This document shows positions 51,307 to 61,119 of a stretch of 64,000 nucleotides of DNA, piece after piece. The translations under genes were made by a program, and so were the position numbers. The notes below the pieces were generated by a model. The model did no database searches and was not told the DNA's origin. It worked only from the letters and a program-made list of their open reading frames with translations. Source of the DNA: Hyphomicrobium sp. (GTDB taxonomy: Bacteria; Pseudomonadota; Alphaproteobacteria; Rhizobiales; Hyphomicrobiaceae); the NCBI RefSeq assembly GCF_019753045.1, contig NZ_JAIELN010000022.1, forward strand, positions 29,167 through 93,166, given 5' to 3'. Every line of letters starts with the position of its first letter. Positions within the stretch are counted from its first letter, which is position 1.

Positions 51307-52665
51307 TCAGCGTTCGGTCGCTTCTTCGACGGCCTTCAACAATTCGTCCCGCGTGACTTTCTTCTCCACCGGCTTTGCGTTTTCGATGACGTGGTCGATG
51401 ACCTTGTCTTCGAAGATCGGAGCGCGAAGCTCGGCCAGGGCGCCCGGCGTCTTCTCGTAGTATTCGTAGACCTGCTTTTCCCGACCCGGGTAGCGGCGAG
51501 CCTGCTCTACGAGCGCGCGGCGCATCTCGTCCTGGGAAACCGTCAGATTGTTCTTTTCTCCGATCTCGCCGATCACGAGGCCAAGGCGAACCCGGCGTTC
51601 AGCGATACCGCGGTACTCGGCGCGAGCCTCGTCCTCGGTTTTGCCTTCGTCGGCGAACGTCTTGTTCGTGGCTTTGAGATTGTTCTCGAGCTGTGTCCAT
51701 ATATTGTTGAATTCGAAATCAACAAGAGAGGCAGGAAGCTCGAACGTGTGCGCCGTATCGAGGGCGTCCAGAATCTCACGCTTCAGCTTCGCCCGCGACG
51801 CTTGGTCATACTCGCGCTTGATCTGCTCGGTCACGAAGCCGCGCAGCTGCTCGAGGCTCTCGGCGCCCAGGCCCTTCGCGAAGTCTTCGTCGATCGCCGG
51901 TGTTCGGGGCTTTGCGACCGCCGTCACCTTCACGTCGAACTGCGCTGTTTTTCCGGCCAACGCCTGCATCGGATAATCTTCGGGGAACGTCGCGTCCACG
52001 ACCTTCTCGTCGCCGGCCTTCAGACCGACGAGGCCTTCCTCAAAGCCCGGAATAAACTGCTTTTTCCCGATAACGAGGCTCTGGCCATCGGCGGAACCGC
52101 CTTCGAAGGCTTCGCCATCGATCTTGCCGACGAAGTTCATCGTCACGAGGTCGCCCTCGGAGGCTGCGCGCCCGTCTTCGGGATCGTAGGCCGTGTTGCG
52201 CTCGGCGAGACTCGTCAGCGCCTTCTCGATTGCGGCATCGTCGACTTCGGCGACGAGGCGCTCAAGCTTCTGCGAGGACAGGTCTGCGAGCGGAATTGGC
52301 GGCAGAACCTCGAACGACATTTTGTATGCGAGATCGCCTTCGCCGTTGGCGATCTTCTCGAACGTCTGCTCGTTGAAATCGACAAGCTCGACCTTCGGCT
52401 GCTGCGCCGGGCGCTCGTTGCGATCCTTGATGGCCTGAGCGCTCGTGTCGTTGAGCGTCTGCTCCATCACTTCCTGCATCAACGACTTGCCGTAGACCTT
52501 CTTCAAGTGCGCCAGCGGGACCTTGCCGCGACGAAAACCTTTGATCTGCACACGGTCTTTGAGTTCATCAAGGCGAGACGTGAAGCGCTCGTTGAGCTCT
52601 GCCTTGCCGACAACCACCTCGAGAGTGCGCTTCAATCCGTCTCGTGCCGTTTCCGTGACTTGCAT
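51307..52665 (-). CDS. tig: Trigger factor
   Basis: Ribosome-bound chaperone, 452 residues. The N-terminal ribosome-binding loop is KGFRRGKVPLAHLKKVYG (near 40-57). A central FKBP-type PPIase domain follows (AASEGDLVTMNFVGKIDGEA), then the helical C-terminal chaperone domain. First of the tig-clpP-clpX-lon-hup block. Confidence 0.97.
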   Translation of the reverse strand: MQVTETARDGLKRTLEVVVGKAELNERFTSRLDELKDRVQIKGFRRGKVPLAHLKKVYGKSLMQEVMEQTLNDTSAQAIKDRNERPAQQPKVELVDFNEQTFEKIANGEGDLAYKMSFEVLPPIPLADLSSQKLERLVAEVDDAAIEKALTSLAERNTAYDPEDGRAASEGDLVTMNFVGKIDGEAFEGGSADGQSLVIGKKQFIPGFEEGLVGLKAGDEKVVDATFPEDYPMQALAGKTAQFDVKVTAVAKPRTPAIDEDFAKGLGAESLEQLRGFVTEQIKREYDQASRAKLKREILDALDTAHTFELPASLVDFEFNNIWTQLENNLKATNKTFADEGKTEDEARAEYRGIAERRVRLGLVIGEIGEKNNLTVSQDEMRRALVEQARRYPGREKQVYEYYEKTPGALAELRAPIFEDKVIDHVIENAKPVEKKVTRDELLKAVEEATER

Positions 52666-53152
52666 CGCCGTATCCTATTGCAGGTGCATGCCGCTGCACC
52701 TCGCCGTTCAACTAATATTTGGGGAGACGCCGGCGCGTCTACAAAGCGCTAACGCCGCCGGCTGCGCAATACCGGTGCGGGCAGACGTTGCCCTCCAGCT
52801 ATTGCGTTGAATTTGCTACGTTTTTTAAACCACCGCGTGCCGCGGATTCATAACAGTCCCGGGAGGGGTGCCAGCATCGCGCGCCTGGAAGCCTAAGGGA
52901 GGCCTTAAACAGCCTTTCAGCGAGATTGGCAATACGCTGTCGCGATTGCTTCAAATTTTGAACCCTGCGCCCGATCGCGGCTCGGAGCCGCGGCCGGCCG
53001 GCCTCGTCGCAGCGGGCCATCGAGCAATTTGGGAGATGTACAAATTTTTAGGTAAGACCCAGAGGACACTAGAAATTTTTCGGCAACCTTCACCGTTTCT
53101 GATATGTTGTTCATGCACGACAGCGTTTGCATGCATGAGACGGAGTGCCGGC
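52666..53152. other. Divergent intergenic region between tig and the formate dehydrogenase operon
   Basis: 487 bases serving tig (minus) and the fdn operon (plus). It holds a perfect 8-bp palindromic repeat with a one-base spacer (CGCGGCTC/GAGCCGCG, 52976-52992) and an A/T-rich stretch at 53030-53110 that is the likeliest site of the fdn promoter. No confident -35/-10 pair or FNR box was found. Confidence 0.45.
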
Positions 53153-56100
53153 ATGACTCTGACACGCAGAGGCTTCATCAAGCTGTCCGGCGCGACACTC
53201 GCGTCATCGAGCTTGAGCGCAATGGGTTTCGGAGGGTGTGGCGCTGCGCTTGCCGAATCCGTCCGCCCCTTCAAGCTCGCCGCGGCCAAAGAGACGCGCA
53301 ATACTTGCACCTACTGCTCGGTCGCCTGCGGCATCCTGATTTACGCCTCGGGTGACGGCGCCAAGAATGCGCACTCCAACATCATGCACATCGAGGGCGA
53401 CCCGGATCACCCGGTGAACCGGGGCACGCTTTGCCCGAAAGGTTCTGCCCTCCTCGACGTCGTGCATTCGCCCGGGCGGCTGCAGGTGCCGAAATATCGC
53501 GCGCCGGGAAGCAACGAGTTCAAGGAAGTTACGTGGGATTTCGCGCTCGATCGCATCGCCCGGCTGATGAAGGACGATCGCGACAAGAATTTCATCGCGA
53601 AGAACGAAAAGGGCGAGACCGTCAACCGGTGGCTCACCTCCGGCATGCTGGCGGCATCGGCCTCATCGAATGAAACCGCGCTGCTGACGTGGAAGGTGGC
53701 CCGAGCGTTCGGCATGCTTGTCTTCGACAATCAGGCCCGTGTCTGACACGGGCCGACGGTAGCCAGTCTGGCTCCAACATTCGGTCGCGGCGCAATGACC
53801 AACACTTGGCAGGATATCAAGAATGCCAACGTGATCATTGTCATGGGCGGCAATGCCGCCGAAGCCCACCCCTGCGGTTTCAAGTGGGTTATCGAAGCCA
53901 AGATCGAGAATGCCGCAAAGCTCGTGGTCGTCGATCCTCGCTTTACGCGCACGGCATCGGTTGCCGACTATTACGCGCCGATCCGGCCAGGAACGGACAT
54001 CGCGTTTCTGTCCGGCGTTATCCGATATCTTTTGGAAAAGGATCAAATTCAGCACGAGTACGTGCGCGCCTACACCAATGCCAGCCTGATCGTCAAAGAG
54101 GGCTTCAGCTTCAAAGACGGTCTCTTCAGCGGCTACAATGCCGAGACCCACAGCTACGACAAGACCGACTGGCAATACGAGCTCGACGATCAAGGCTTCG
54201 CGAAGATCGACGATACGTGGCAGAACCCGCGTTGCGTCATCAATCTCATGCGCCAGCACGTCGATCGCTATACGCCCGAGATGGTGTCGCGGATCTGCGG
54301 AACACCGATCGATAAATATCTGCACGTTTGCCAGCTGATCGCGTCGACATGCCTTCCCGACAAGGCAATGACCAGTCTATTCGCTCTTGGCTGGACACAA
54401 CATTCCATCGGCTCGCAGAACATTCGCACGATGGCGATGGTGCAGCTTCTGCTCGGCAATATCGGCGTCGCCGGTGGCGGCATGAATGCGCTGCGCGGCC
54501 ATTCCAACATTCAGGGCCTTACCGACGTCGGACTGCTGTCGAACCAAATTCCCGGCTACCTGACCATGCCGAAGGATCAGGAGCAGACGTTCGACGATTA
54601 CATGGAAACACGGCAGTTCAAGCCGCTGCGTCCGAACCAGATGAGCTATTGGCAGAACTATCGCAAGTTCTTCGTCAGCTTCCAGAAGACGATGTTCGGA
54701 GACGCCGCGACGGCCGAGAACAACTGGGCTTACGACTACCTGCCGAAGCTCGACATTCCGATGTACGACATCATCAAGGCCTTCGAGATGATGGTCCATG
54801 GCGAGATCAACGGTTATATCTGCCAAGGCTTCAATCCGCTGCAGGCCTTCCCGGAGAAGAACAAGATCCGGCGCGGATTGAGCAAGCTCCGGTACCTCGT
54901 CGTCATGGACCCGCTCGACACGGAGACGTCGCGCTTCTGGGAAGACGTCGGGCCGTTCAATCCGTCCGACCCTGCGAAGATAGAGACGGAAGTCTTCCAG
55001 TTGCCGACAACATGTTTCGCTGAGGAAGACGGGACGCTCGTCAATTCGGCGCGCTGGCTGCAATGGCATTGGAAAGCCGCCGAACCTCCCGCCAAAGCAC
55101 AATCCGATATCTGGATCATGGCCGGCATTTTCCACCGGATGCGCGAACTCTATCGCAAAGAAGGTGGCGCCTTCCCTGATCCCATTCTGAAGCTCACGTG
55201 GAATTACACCAATCCCGTCGAACCGAGTGCCGACGAGTTAGCGAAGGAAATGAACGGAAAGGCGCGCGCCGACATCAAGGACGATTCAGGAGCGATCTTA
55301 CTCAAAGCAGGCCAACAGCTCGACAGCTTCGGACAACTTCGCGACGACGGCACGACCGAAAGCGGCTGCTGGATCTTCACGGGTTCCTACACCGAGAAGG
55401 GTAACATGATGGCCCGTCGCGATACGCACGATCCGCGCGATCAGGGCATCACACCGGGTTGGGCGTGGGCTTGGCCGGCCAACCGCCGCATTCTCTACAA
55501 TCGCGCCAGCGCCGACGTTGCCGGCAATCCGTGGAACCCTGCTAAGCCCATCATCCAATGGAACGGCAGTCGCTGGGTGGGCATCGACGTTCCCGATTAC
55601 GGGCCGACGATCAACCCGTCGGAAGGCGTCGGCCCCTTCATCATGAACGCGGAAGGTACCAGCCGCTTCTTCGCTCTCGATCAGATGGTGGACGGACCAT
55701 TCCCCGAGCATTACGAGCCGATGGAATCGCCGGTTGAAAACCTGCTTCATCCGAAGGTTCAGAACAATCCGGCGGCGCGGGTCTTTCCGGACGATCGCGC
55801 CGACTTCGGAACGTCTGCCGACTTCCCGTATGTGGGCACCACCTACCGTCTGACCGAGCATTTCCACTATTGGACAAAACATGCGCTGATCAACGCGATC
55901 CTGCAGCCGCAGGAATTCATCGAGATCGGAGAAGTCCTGGCGAACGAAAAGGGCATCGCAAACAACGGCTGGGTCCGCGTCAGCTCGAAGCGCGGATACA
56001 TGATCTGCAAGGCAATGGTAACCAAGCGGATCAAGCCGATGATGGTCGCGGGAAAGGCAACGCACGTCATCGGCGTTCCGCTCCACTGGGGCTTCACGGG

Positions 56101-56230
56101 CCAGGCGAAGAAAGGCTACGGCGCCAACATACTCACGCCGTCGGTCGGCGACGCCAACACCCAGACACCGGAATTCAAGGCGTTTCTCGTAAATGTCGAG
56201 CCGAGCAACGGACCTGAAGGCGAGGTCTGA
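53153..56230 (+). CDS. fdnG: Formate dehydrogenase (quinone-linked) large subunit, selenoprotein read through TGA
   Basis: Oxidises formate to CO2; molybdopterin enzyme with selenocysteine, a 4Fe-4S cluster and periplasmic location. Start ATG 53153 (GGAG seven bases before) gives 1025 residues, close to E. coli FdnG (1015). Twin-arginine signal TRRGFIKLSG, then cluster ligands C52, C55, C59 and C94. Codon 198 is TGA (53744-53746) within DNQARV-U-HGPTVASLAP, exactly where FdnG has Sec. The frame continues unbroken for 827 codons, and a SECIS hairpin follows. Automated calls usually split it into a short gene and a second starting at ATG 53795. First of a four-gene operon. Confidence 0.96.
53744..53775 (+). 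promoter_or_regulatory. Selenocysteine codon and bacterial SECIS element
   Basis: TGA at 53744-53746, then a hairpin at 53758-53775: GG pairs CC, a bulged T (53760), AGCC pairs GGCT, loop AGTCT. The bulged U and the GU in the apical loop are the features SelB recognises in E. coli fdhF/fdnG SECIS. Distance from the UGA is also right. Confidence 0.92.
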
Positions 56231-56241
56231 CGGAGTAGCCG

Positions 56242-57213
56242 ATGACGAATTATCAATCGCAGAACTACATCCGTATCTCGGCGACAACGATCACGCCGCC
56301 CGCTGCTCGCAATCGCGAAGCGGAGATGTCGAAGCTCATCGACGTCACCCGATGCATCGGCTGCAAGGCATGCCAAGCGGCGTGCATGGAGTGGAACAAT
56401 CTCAGAAATCCCGTCGGAACGTTTCATGGCACTTTACAAAATCCCATGGATCTCGATCCCGAAACGTGGACGCTCATGCGCTTCACGGAATGGGAGAACG
56501 ACAAAGGCGATCTCGAATGGCTGATCCGGAAGGACGGCTGCATGCATTGCGAGGACCCCGGTTGCCTCAAGGCCTGCCCTGCGCCCGGAGCCATCGTTCA
56601 GTACGAGAACGGCATCGTCGATTTCATCAGCGAGAATTGCATCGGCTGCGGCTACTGCGTGAAAGGCTGTCCTTTCGACATTCCACGCATCAGCCAGGTC
56701 GATCACAAGTCGTATAAATGCACGCTGTGCTCCGATCGCGTCGCCGTCAACTTGGAGCCGGCCTGCGTGAAGGCATGCCCGACCGGCGCGATCCTGTTTG
56801 GAACGAAGAAAAATATGACGGACTGGGCCGGCGAGCGGATCGAAGATCTCAAGTCTCGCGGCTTTGAAAATGCCGGTCTTTACGATCCACCCGGCGTTGG
56901 CGGGACCCATGTCATGTATGTCCTCCACCACGCCAACACGCCGACGATCTACGCCGGGTTGCCCGAGAATCCGACGATCAGTCCGACTGTCGAATTCTGG
57001 AAAGGTCTCATCAAGCCGGCGGCGCTCATCGGCGTTGCGGCAGCAGCCATCGCGGGCTTCATGCATTGGGTTGTCGCCGGTCCGAACGAAGTTCAGCCCG
57101 AAGATGAAGAGGCAGCCGAGCGCCTCATCGAGGCCAAGGCAGCAACCACCCGACCACCGCCTGATACCGGCGGGAGGCCGCAGCGAACAGAGCCAGTGGA
57201 GCCTCCAGTATGA
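56242..57213 (+). CDS. fdxH: Formate dehydrogenase iron-sulfur (beta) subunit
   Basis: 323 residues. Four cysteine motifs for 4Fe-4S clusters: [44 protein letters not shown] and CTLCSDR with CVKACPTG. A single C-terminal membrane helix ([19 protein letters not shown]) anchors it, followed by a charged, Pro-rich tail. Transfers electrons from the large subunit to cytochrome b. It lies 11 bases after fdnG. Confidence 0.96.
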   Translation: MTNYQSQNYIRISATTITPPAARNREAEMSKLIDVTRCIGCKACQAACMEWNNLRNPVGTFHGTLQNPMDLDPETWTLMRFTEWENDKGDLEWLIRKDGCMHCEDPGCLKACPAPGAIVQYENGIVDFISENCIGCGYCVKGCPFDIPRISQVDHKSYKCTLCSDRVAVNLEPACVKACPTGAILFGTKKNMTDWAGERIEDLKSRGFENAGLYDPPGVGGTHVMYVLHHANTPTIYAGLPENPTISPTVEFWKGLIKPAALIGVAAAAIAGFMHWVVAGPNEVQPEDEEAAERLIEAKAATTRPPPDTGGRPQRTEPVEPPV

Positions 57214-57884
57214 CCAGGCCGCCCGGAGCATTGACGCGAAACGATACGGTTACGCGGATCAACCATTGGATCACTGCGCTCTGCTTCATCCTATTGGCGA
57301 TCTCCGGACTATCGATGTTTCATCCGTTTCTCTATTGGATGTCCGGCCTGTTCGGGAGCGGGCAATGGGCACGGGCGGCCCATCCATGGATCGGCATCGT
57401 ACTGTTCATCAGCTTTAGCGGTCTGATCATCCAGTTCTGGCGCGACAATTTATGGAACAGAGACGATGTCGCCTGGATGAAGGCGATCGATCGCGTTCTC
57501 GCCAATGACGAAGAAGATATTCCGGAAGTCGGGCGCTTCAACGCCGGTCAGAAGTTCGTCTTCTGGTCGATGGCGCTGCTCATTCCGGTGCTCCTCATTA
57601 CCGGTCTCGTGATGTGGGAAGTGTACTTCGGGACGGCCACGTCGATCCCGACGCAGCGCGCTGCGCTGCTCATTCATTCCATGGCCGCCATCGCGGCGAT
57701 CATCATATGGATCGTCCACGTCTATGCGGCGATCTGGGTTCGCGGATCGATGCGGGCGATGACCCAAGGTTACGTGACACCGGGGTGGGCTTGGCGTCAT
57801 CACCGCAAATGGTTTCGTTCGCTGGTGGCTACGGGGTCCAACGGACCAAGGCCGAATGTCACAACGCGAGAGACGCGCGAATGA
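57210..57884 (+). CDS. fdnI: Formate dehydrogenase cytochrome b (gamma) subunit
   Basis: 224 residues, four membrane helices of the FdnI/FdoI type. Conserved histidines for two b hemes and the quinone site are in [36 protein letters not shown] and [17 protein letters not shown]. Passes electrons to menaquinone or ubiquinone. The ATG overlaps the fdxH stop by four bases. Confidence 0.94.
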   Translation: MTRPPGALTRNDTVTRINHWITALCFILLAISGLSMFHPFLYWMSGLFGSGQWARAAHPWIGIVLFISFSGLIIQFWRDNLWNRDDVAWMKAIDRVLANDEEDIPEVGRFNAGQKFVFWSMALLIPVLLITGLVMWEVYFGTATSIPTQRAALLIHSMAAIAAIIIWIVHVYAAIWVRGSMRAMTQGYVTPGWAWRHHRKWFRSLVATGSNGPRPNVTTRETRE

Positions 57885-57894
57885 GGTTGCGTTC

Positions 57895-58824
57895 ATGAAG
57901 CAAGGTGGATCGCCGCCAACCGGCAAGTGGATCGGTAACCCGCAGGGCGGCGTAACAACGCCAGAGGCGTTGTTGCTGCCCAATCCGATGTTGCGCTTTT
58001 CCGCCACCGCGGATCGGATGAGAGCATTGTCGCCCGATCATCCCATGGCCAAATGGCTGACGTTCATGGCCGATCTTTCGGATGCGCAACACATCGCGGC
58101 GACGACGCTCGCGCCGATGCCGCCCATAGACCGCTCGCTGATCGACCGCTCGGTGGCGGGGCGGATTCCGCCACTCGCGGCGGACGGGCATCACCGCAAT
58201 TCGGCGTGGCGCGACGGTCTCGCGCTCATGCTCGACGCGCTCGAAAGATGTTCGCTTCCCGCGCCCGCTCGCGAGACGATCACCAAAGTGCGCAGCTCGA
58301 CGACCGATGCAATCGAAGATTTGGCTGATGGTTTCCTTCGCGATACCGTCCGAGGCGCTGATGCCGGCTCCGCGCTCTATGTGGCTGCGGCACTTCAAGT
58401 TTATTTCACGCGGCTCGCAGGGTCGCTCGACGCTTCGGCGTTGCGGCTCCTGCCCCAGCGTGGACTTTGCCCGTGTTGCGGTTCGACGCCGGTTTCGGGA
58501 TTGATCACTGCATCGGGGGACGCGCCCGGAATTCGCTACCTCTATTGTTCCCTCTGCTCGACGGCCTGGAACCACGTGCGCGCAGTATGCATCACCTGCG
58601 AGAGTTCCCACAAAGTTTCACTCAAAGAGATCGAAGGCGGCCCGGGCGTCGTCAAAGCAGAGATCTGCGACGACTGCCAGACGTACGCAAAGTTGATTTA
58701 TCAGATCAAGGATACGAAGGCTGATCCTTACGCCGATGACCTCGCGACGCTCGGCCTCGACATCATGGTCTCCGAAGCGGGTTGGGCACGGCACGCACCC
58801 AATCCGATGCTTCTCGTCGGGTAG
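57895..58824 (+). CDS. fdhE: Formate dehydrogenase accessory protein FdhE
   Basis: 309 residues from ATG 57895 (GAGG eight bases upstream; not overlapping fdnI). Needed for maturation of formate dehydrogenases. Zinc/iron-binding cysteine pairs characteristic of FdhE: CPCCGSTPVSG, CSLCSTAWNHVRAVCITC and CDDCQTYAK. Last gene of the operon. Confidence 0.94.
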   Translation: MKQGGSPPTGKWIGNPQGGVTTPEALLLPNPMLRFSATADRMRALSPDHPMAKWLTFMADLSDAQHIAATTLAPMPPIDRSLIDRSVAGRIPPLAADGHHRNSAWRDGLALMLDALERCSLPAPARETITKVRSSTTDAIEDLADGFLRDTVRGADAGSALYVAAALQVYFTRLAGSLDASALRLLPQRGLCPCCGSTPVSGLITASGDAPGIRYLYCSLCSTAWNHVRAVCITCESSHKVSLKEIEGGPGVVKAEICDDCQTYAKLIYQIKDTKADPYADDLATLGLDIMVSEAGWARHAPNPMLLVG

Positions 58825-58831
58825 ATCGATC

Positions 58832-59899
58832 TTACAATTTGAGAGCAGCGGCGATCAGTCCGGCGATGATGCCGAACGCCACGACCCCGCCCGCCACCGT
58901 GAGAAGCGTTTTCGTGCGGAACGACCCGCTGACCATCGCAAGAGATGGCAGGCTCACCGGCGGCAGGGTCAGCAACAGGGCCGCCGCGGGTCCCGCCCCC
59001 ATGCCGAGCGCGAGCATGGCTTGAACGATCGGCACCTCGCCTGCCGTCGGGATCACAAACAGCATTCCGGCGACCGCGAATGCCACGATCCAACCGATGT
59101 TGTTGTCGACGGCGGGGCCGATCTCGGGAAATAGCCAAGCGCGGGCTGCTCCGAGCAGCAGGACCAGGATTAAGTATTCCGGGATCAGGCGCACCGACAT
59201 GCGCACGAAAATTTCGATCCAGCGAACGAACGCGTTCGGGCCCGTCGCTTCCGATGTCGCCGACTTGGCTGTCAGCTCCGCAATGCGCGCTTCGGCTGCC
59301 GCGGCCTCGTTCGGCGTTACCATCAGGTTCACAAGGTAGCCGAGACCAAACACCATCGGCACCCCCAAGAGGATGCGCAGGGCTGTCCAATTCCAGCCGA
59401 GGACAAATCCCATGAACACCAGCGTCGCGGGATTGAGCACCGTATTGCCGAGCCAAAAGGCGATCGCGGCGCCGGGAGATGCCTGACGTTCACGCATTCC
59501 GACGACGACAGGAGCCGCACAGCACGTGCACATCATGCTCGGCACGGAGAGTATTCCGGCGGTCGCAACAGTCCCGAAGCCGGTCTTGCCCAGCACGCGT
59601 GCCACCCAATCGGCCGGCAGGAGCGCTTGTATCGCCGAGCCCAGCAAAAGGCCGAGCACCATGGCCTGCCAGATGGATTTGCCGTAAGCCAGGGCATAGC
59701 TGAACGCGGCGTCCCACGATGGTGCGGGCGGCGCTGCTGACGTTCCCATCAGTATCGAATTTCCGATCGAATGGTTCGCCGCAGCGACGAATGCGCGGTT
59801 ATAGTATGGAAACCATTTTACGTAGAAAAGTCCGACAAAAGCCAACGTCAGAAAGATGATCCACCTCAGCGTCATCCCGGATTGGCGAGTGGCGTTCAT
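58832..59899 (-). CDS. Permease of the YraQ/UPF0718 (COG0701) family
   Basis: 355 residues from ATG 59899 (GGAGG five bases upstream; the longer frame to 59977 adds a non-conserved head). About eight or nine membrane helices. A striking motif, SVPSMMCTCCAAPVVVGMRE, is followed by GAAIAFWLGNTVLNPATLVF, typical of this family of predicted transporters, which includes metal(loid) exporters. It lies within the selenium locus but is transcribed convergently with fdhE and divergently from selD. Substrate unknown. Confidence 0.82.
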   Translation of the reverse strand: MNATRQSGMTLRWIIFLTLAFVGLFYVKWFPYYNRAFVAAANHSIGNSILMGTSAAPPAPSWDAAFSYALAYGKSIWQAMVLGLLLGSAIQALLPADWVARVLGKTGFGTVATAGILSVPSMMCTCCAAPVVVGMRERQASPGAAIAFWLGNTVLNPATLVFMGFVLGWNWTALRILLGVPMVFGLGYLVNLMVTPNEAAAAEARIAELTAKSATSEATGPNAFVRWIEIFVRMSVRLIPEYLILVLLLGAARAWLFPEIGPAVDNNIGWIVAFAVAGMLFVIPTAGEVPIVQAMLALGMGAGPAAALLLTLPPVSLPSLAMVSGSFRTKTLLTVAGGVVAFGIIAGLIAAALKL

Positions 59900-60053
59900 C
59901 CATTCCTCCAACTGACAGTTCGGTTGGCAATGCGGGTGACGTATTTCTGCCGTGGCGTATACGGATCGTCTACCCATATCCTGGCATGAGGCAAACAGTT
60001 TTGTGTCATATTCGGTTTCTCATGAACCTGCGCTCCGCAACGAGGCATGAAAT

Positions 60054-61100
60054 ATGCTAGGCTCCGTAATTCGCTTGACTGATCTGGCGCATGGCGGCGG
60101 CTGCGGGTGCAAGCTCGCTCCTTCCGTCCTGCAGCAGCTGCTCGCCGGGCAGCCAGGAGCCGGTCCCTTTGCGCAACTGCTCGTCGGAACGGAAACCGGT
60201 GACGACGCCGCCGTCTGGCGTATCGACGACGATCAATGCGTTATCGCGACGACCGATTTTTTTATGCCGATGGTCGATGACGCGCGCGACTTCGGCCGCA
60301 TCGCCGCGGCCAATGCCATTTCCGACGTATACGCCATGGGCGGGCGGCCGATCATGGCGCTGGCGATCCTCGGAATGCCGCTCGACAAGCTTCCCGTCGA
60401 GACCGTGCGCGAGATCCTTGCAGGCGGCGCGTCCGTTTGTGCGGAAGCAGGGATTCCCGTCGCGGGCGGCCACTCGATCGACACGCCAGAACCGATCTAT
60501 GGGCTGGCAGTGATCGGGCTCACGAAGCATCAAAATGTCCGCCGGAATTCCGGCGCGATGCCGGGGGACGCGGTGATCCTGACGAAGGGGATCGGCGTCG
60601 GCATCTATTCGGCGGCATTCAAGAAGCGCTCGCTGCCCGCGGATGCCTACGCCGAAATGATGGCGTCGACGACCTTGTTGAACCGCATCGGCCAAACGCT
60701 CGGCGAGGTGCCGTCTGTGCACGCAATGACGGACGTGACCGGCTTCGGACTTCTCGGTCATGCTCTCGAGATGGCGCGCGGGAGCGGCGTCAGCATCGAT
60801 ATCGCGTATGACCGCATTCCATTTCTATCGTCCGCCGAAGCGTTGACGGAAGCGGGGTTTGCGACGGGCGCATCGGCGCGCAACTGGGCAAGCTATGGGG
60901 ACGAGGTTGTTTTGCCGGCGAGTCTACCGGCTTATGGACGAACGCTGCTGAGCGATCCGCAGACGTCGGGCGGTCTCTTGATCGCATGCGCCGACGAGCA
61001 CGCTGAAGATATCCGCAGCACGATCGAAGAAGCCGGTTATCCATCGGCTCGCATCATAGGCATGGTCAGAACCGGCGAACCGCGGATCAATATTTTCTAG
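60054..61100 (+). CDS. selD: Selenide, water dikinase (selenophosphate synthase)
   Basis: 348 residues. Makes selenophosphate from selenide and ATP, the selenium donor for Sec. N-terminal HGGGCGCK contains the catalytic Cys (residue 17) and Lys20; this copy uses Cys, not Sec. ATP-site motifs: [26 protein letters not shown], and [19 protein letters not shown]. It diverges from the permease gene with a 154-base gap and converges on selC-selB. Confidence 0.96.
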   Translation: MLGSVIRLTDLAHGGGCGCKLAPSVLQQLLAGQPGAGPFAQLLVGTETGDDAAVWRIDDDQCVIATTDFFMPMVDDARDFGRIAAANAISDVYAMGGRPIMALAILGMPLDKLPVETVREILAGGASVCAEAGIPVAGGHSIDTPEPIYGLAVIGLTKHQNVRRNSGAMPGDAVILTKGIGVGIYSAAFKKRSLPADAYAEMMASTTLLNRIGQTLGEVPSVHAMTDVTGFGLLGHALEMARGSGVSIDIAYDRIPFLSSAEALTEAGFATGASARNWASYGDEVVLPASLPAYGRTLLSDPQTSGGLLIACADEHAEDIRSTIEEAGYPSARIIGMVRTGEPRINIF

Positions 61101-61119
61101 CCAGAAGTCCAAGCGCTGT

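Noticed and set aside
52705..52750. Possible heat-shock promoter for tig (CTTTGTA with CCCCAAAT)
   Set aside because: Both elements deviate from the consensus and the interval is a GC-rich palindrome; too weak to annotate.
53795..56230. Separate formate dehydrogenase gene beginning at ATG 53795, with the upstream part a pseudogene
   Set aside because: The ATG is an internal Met of a conserved segment right after the Sec position; frame continuity, the SECIS hairpin and the nearby sel genes support one selenoprotein.
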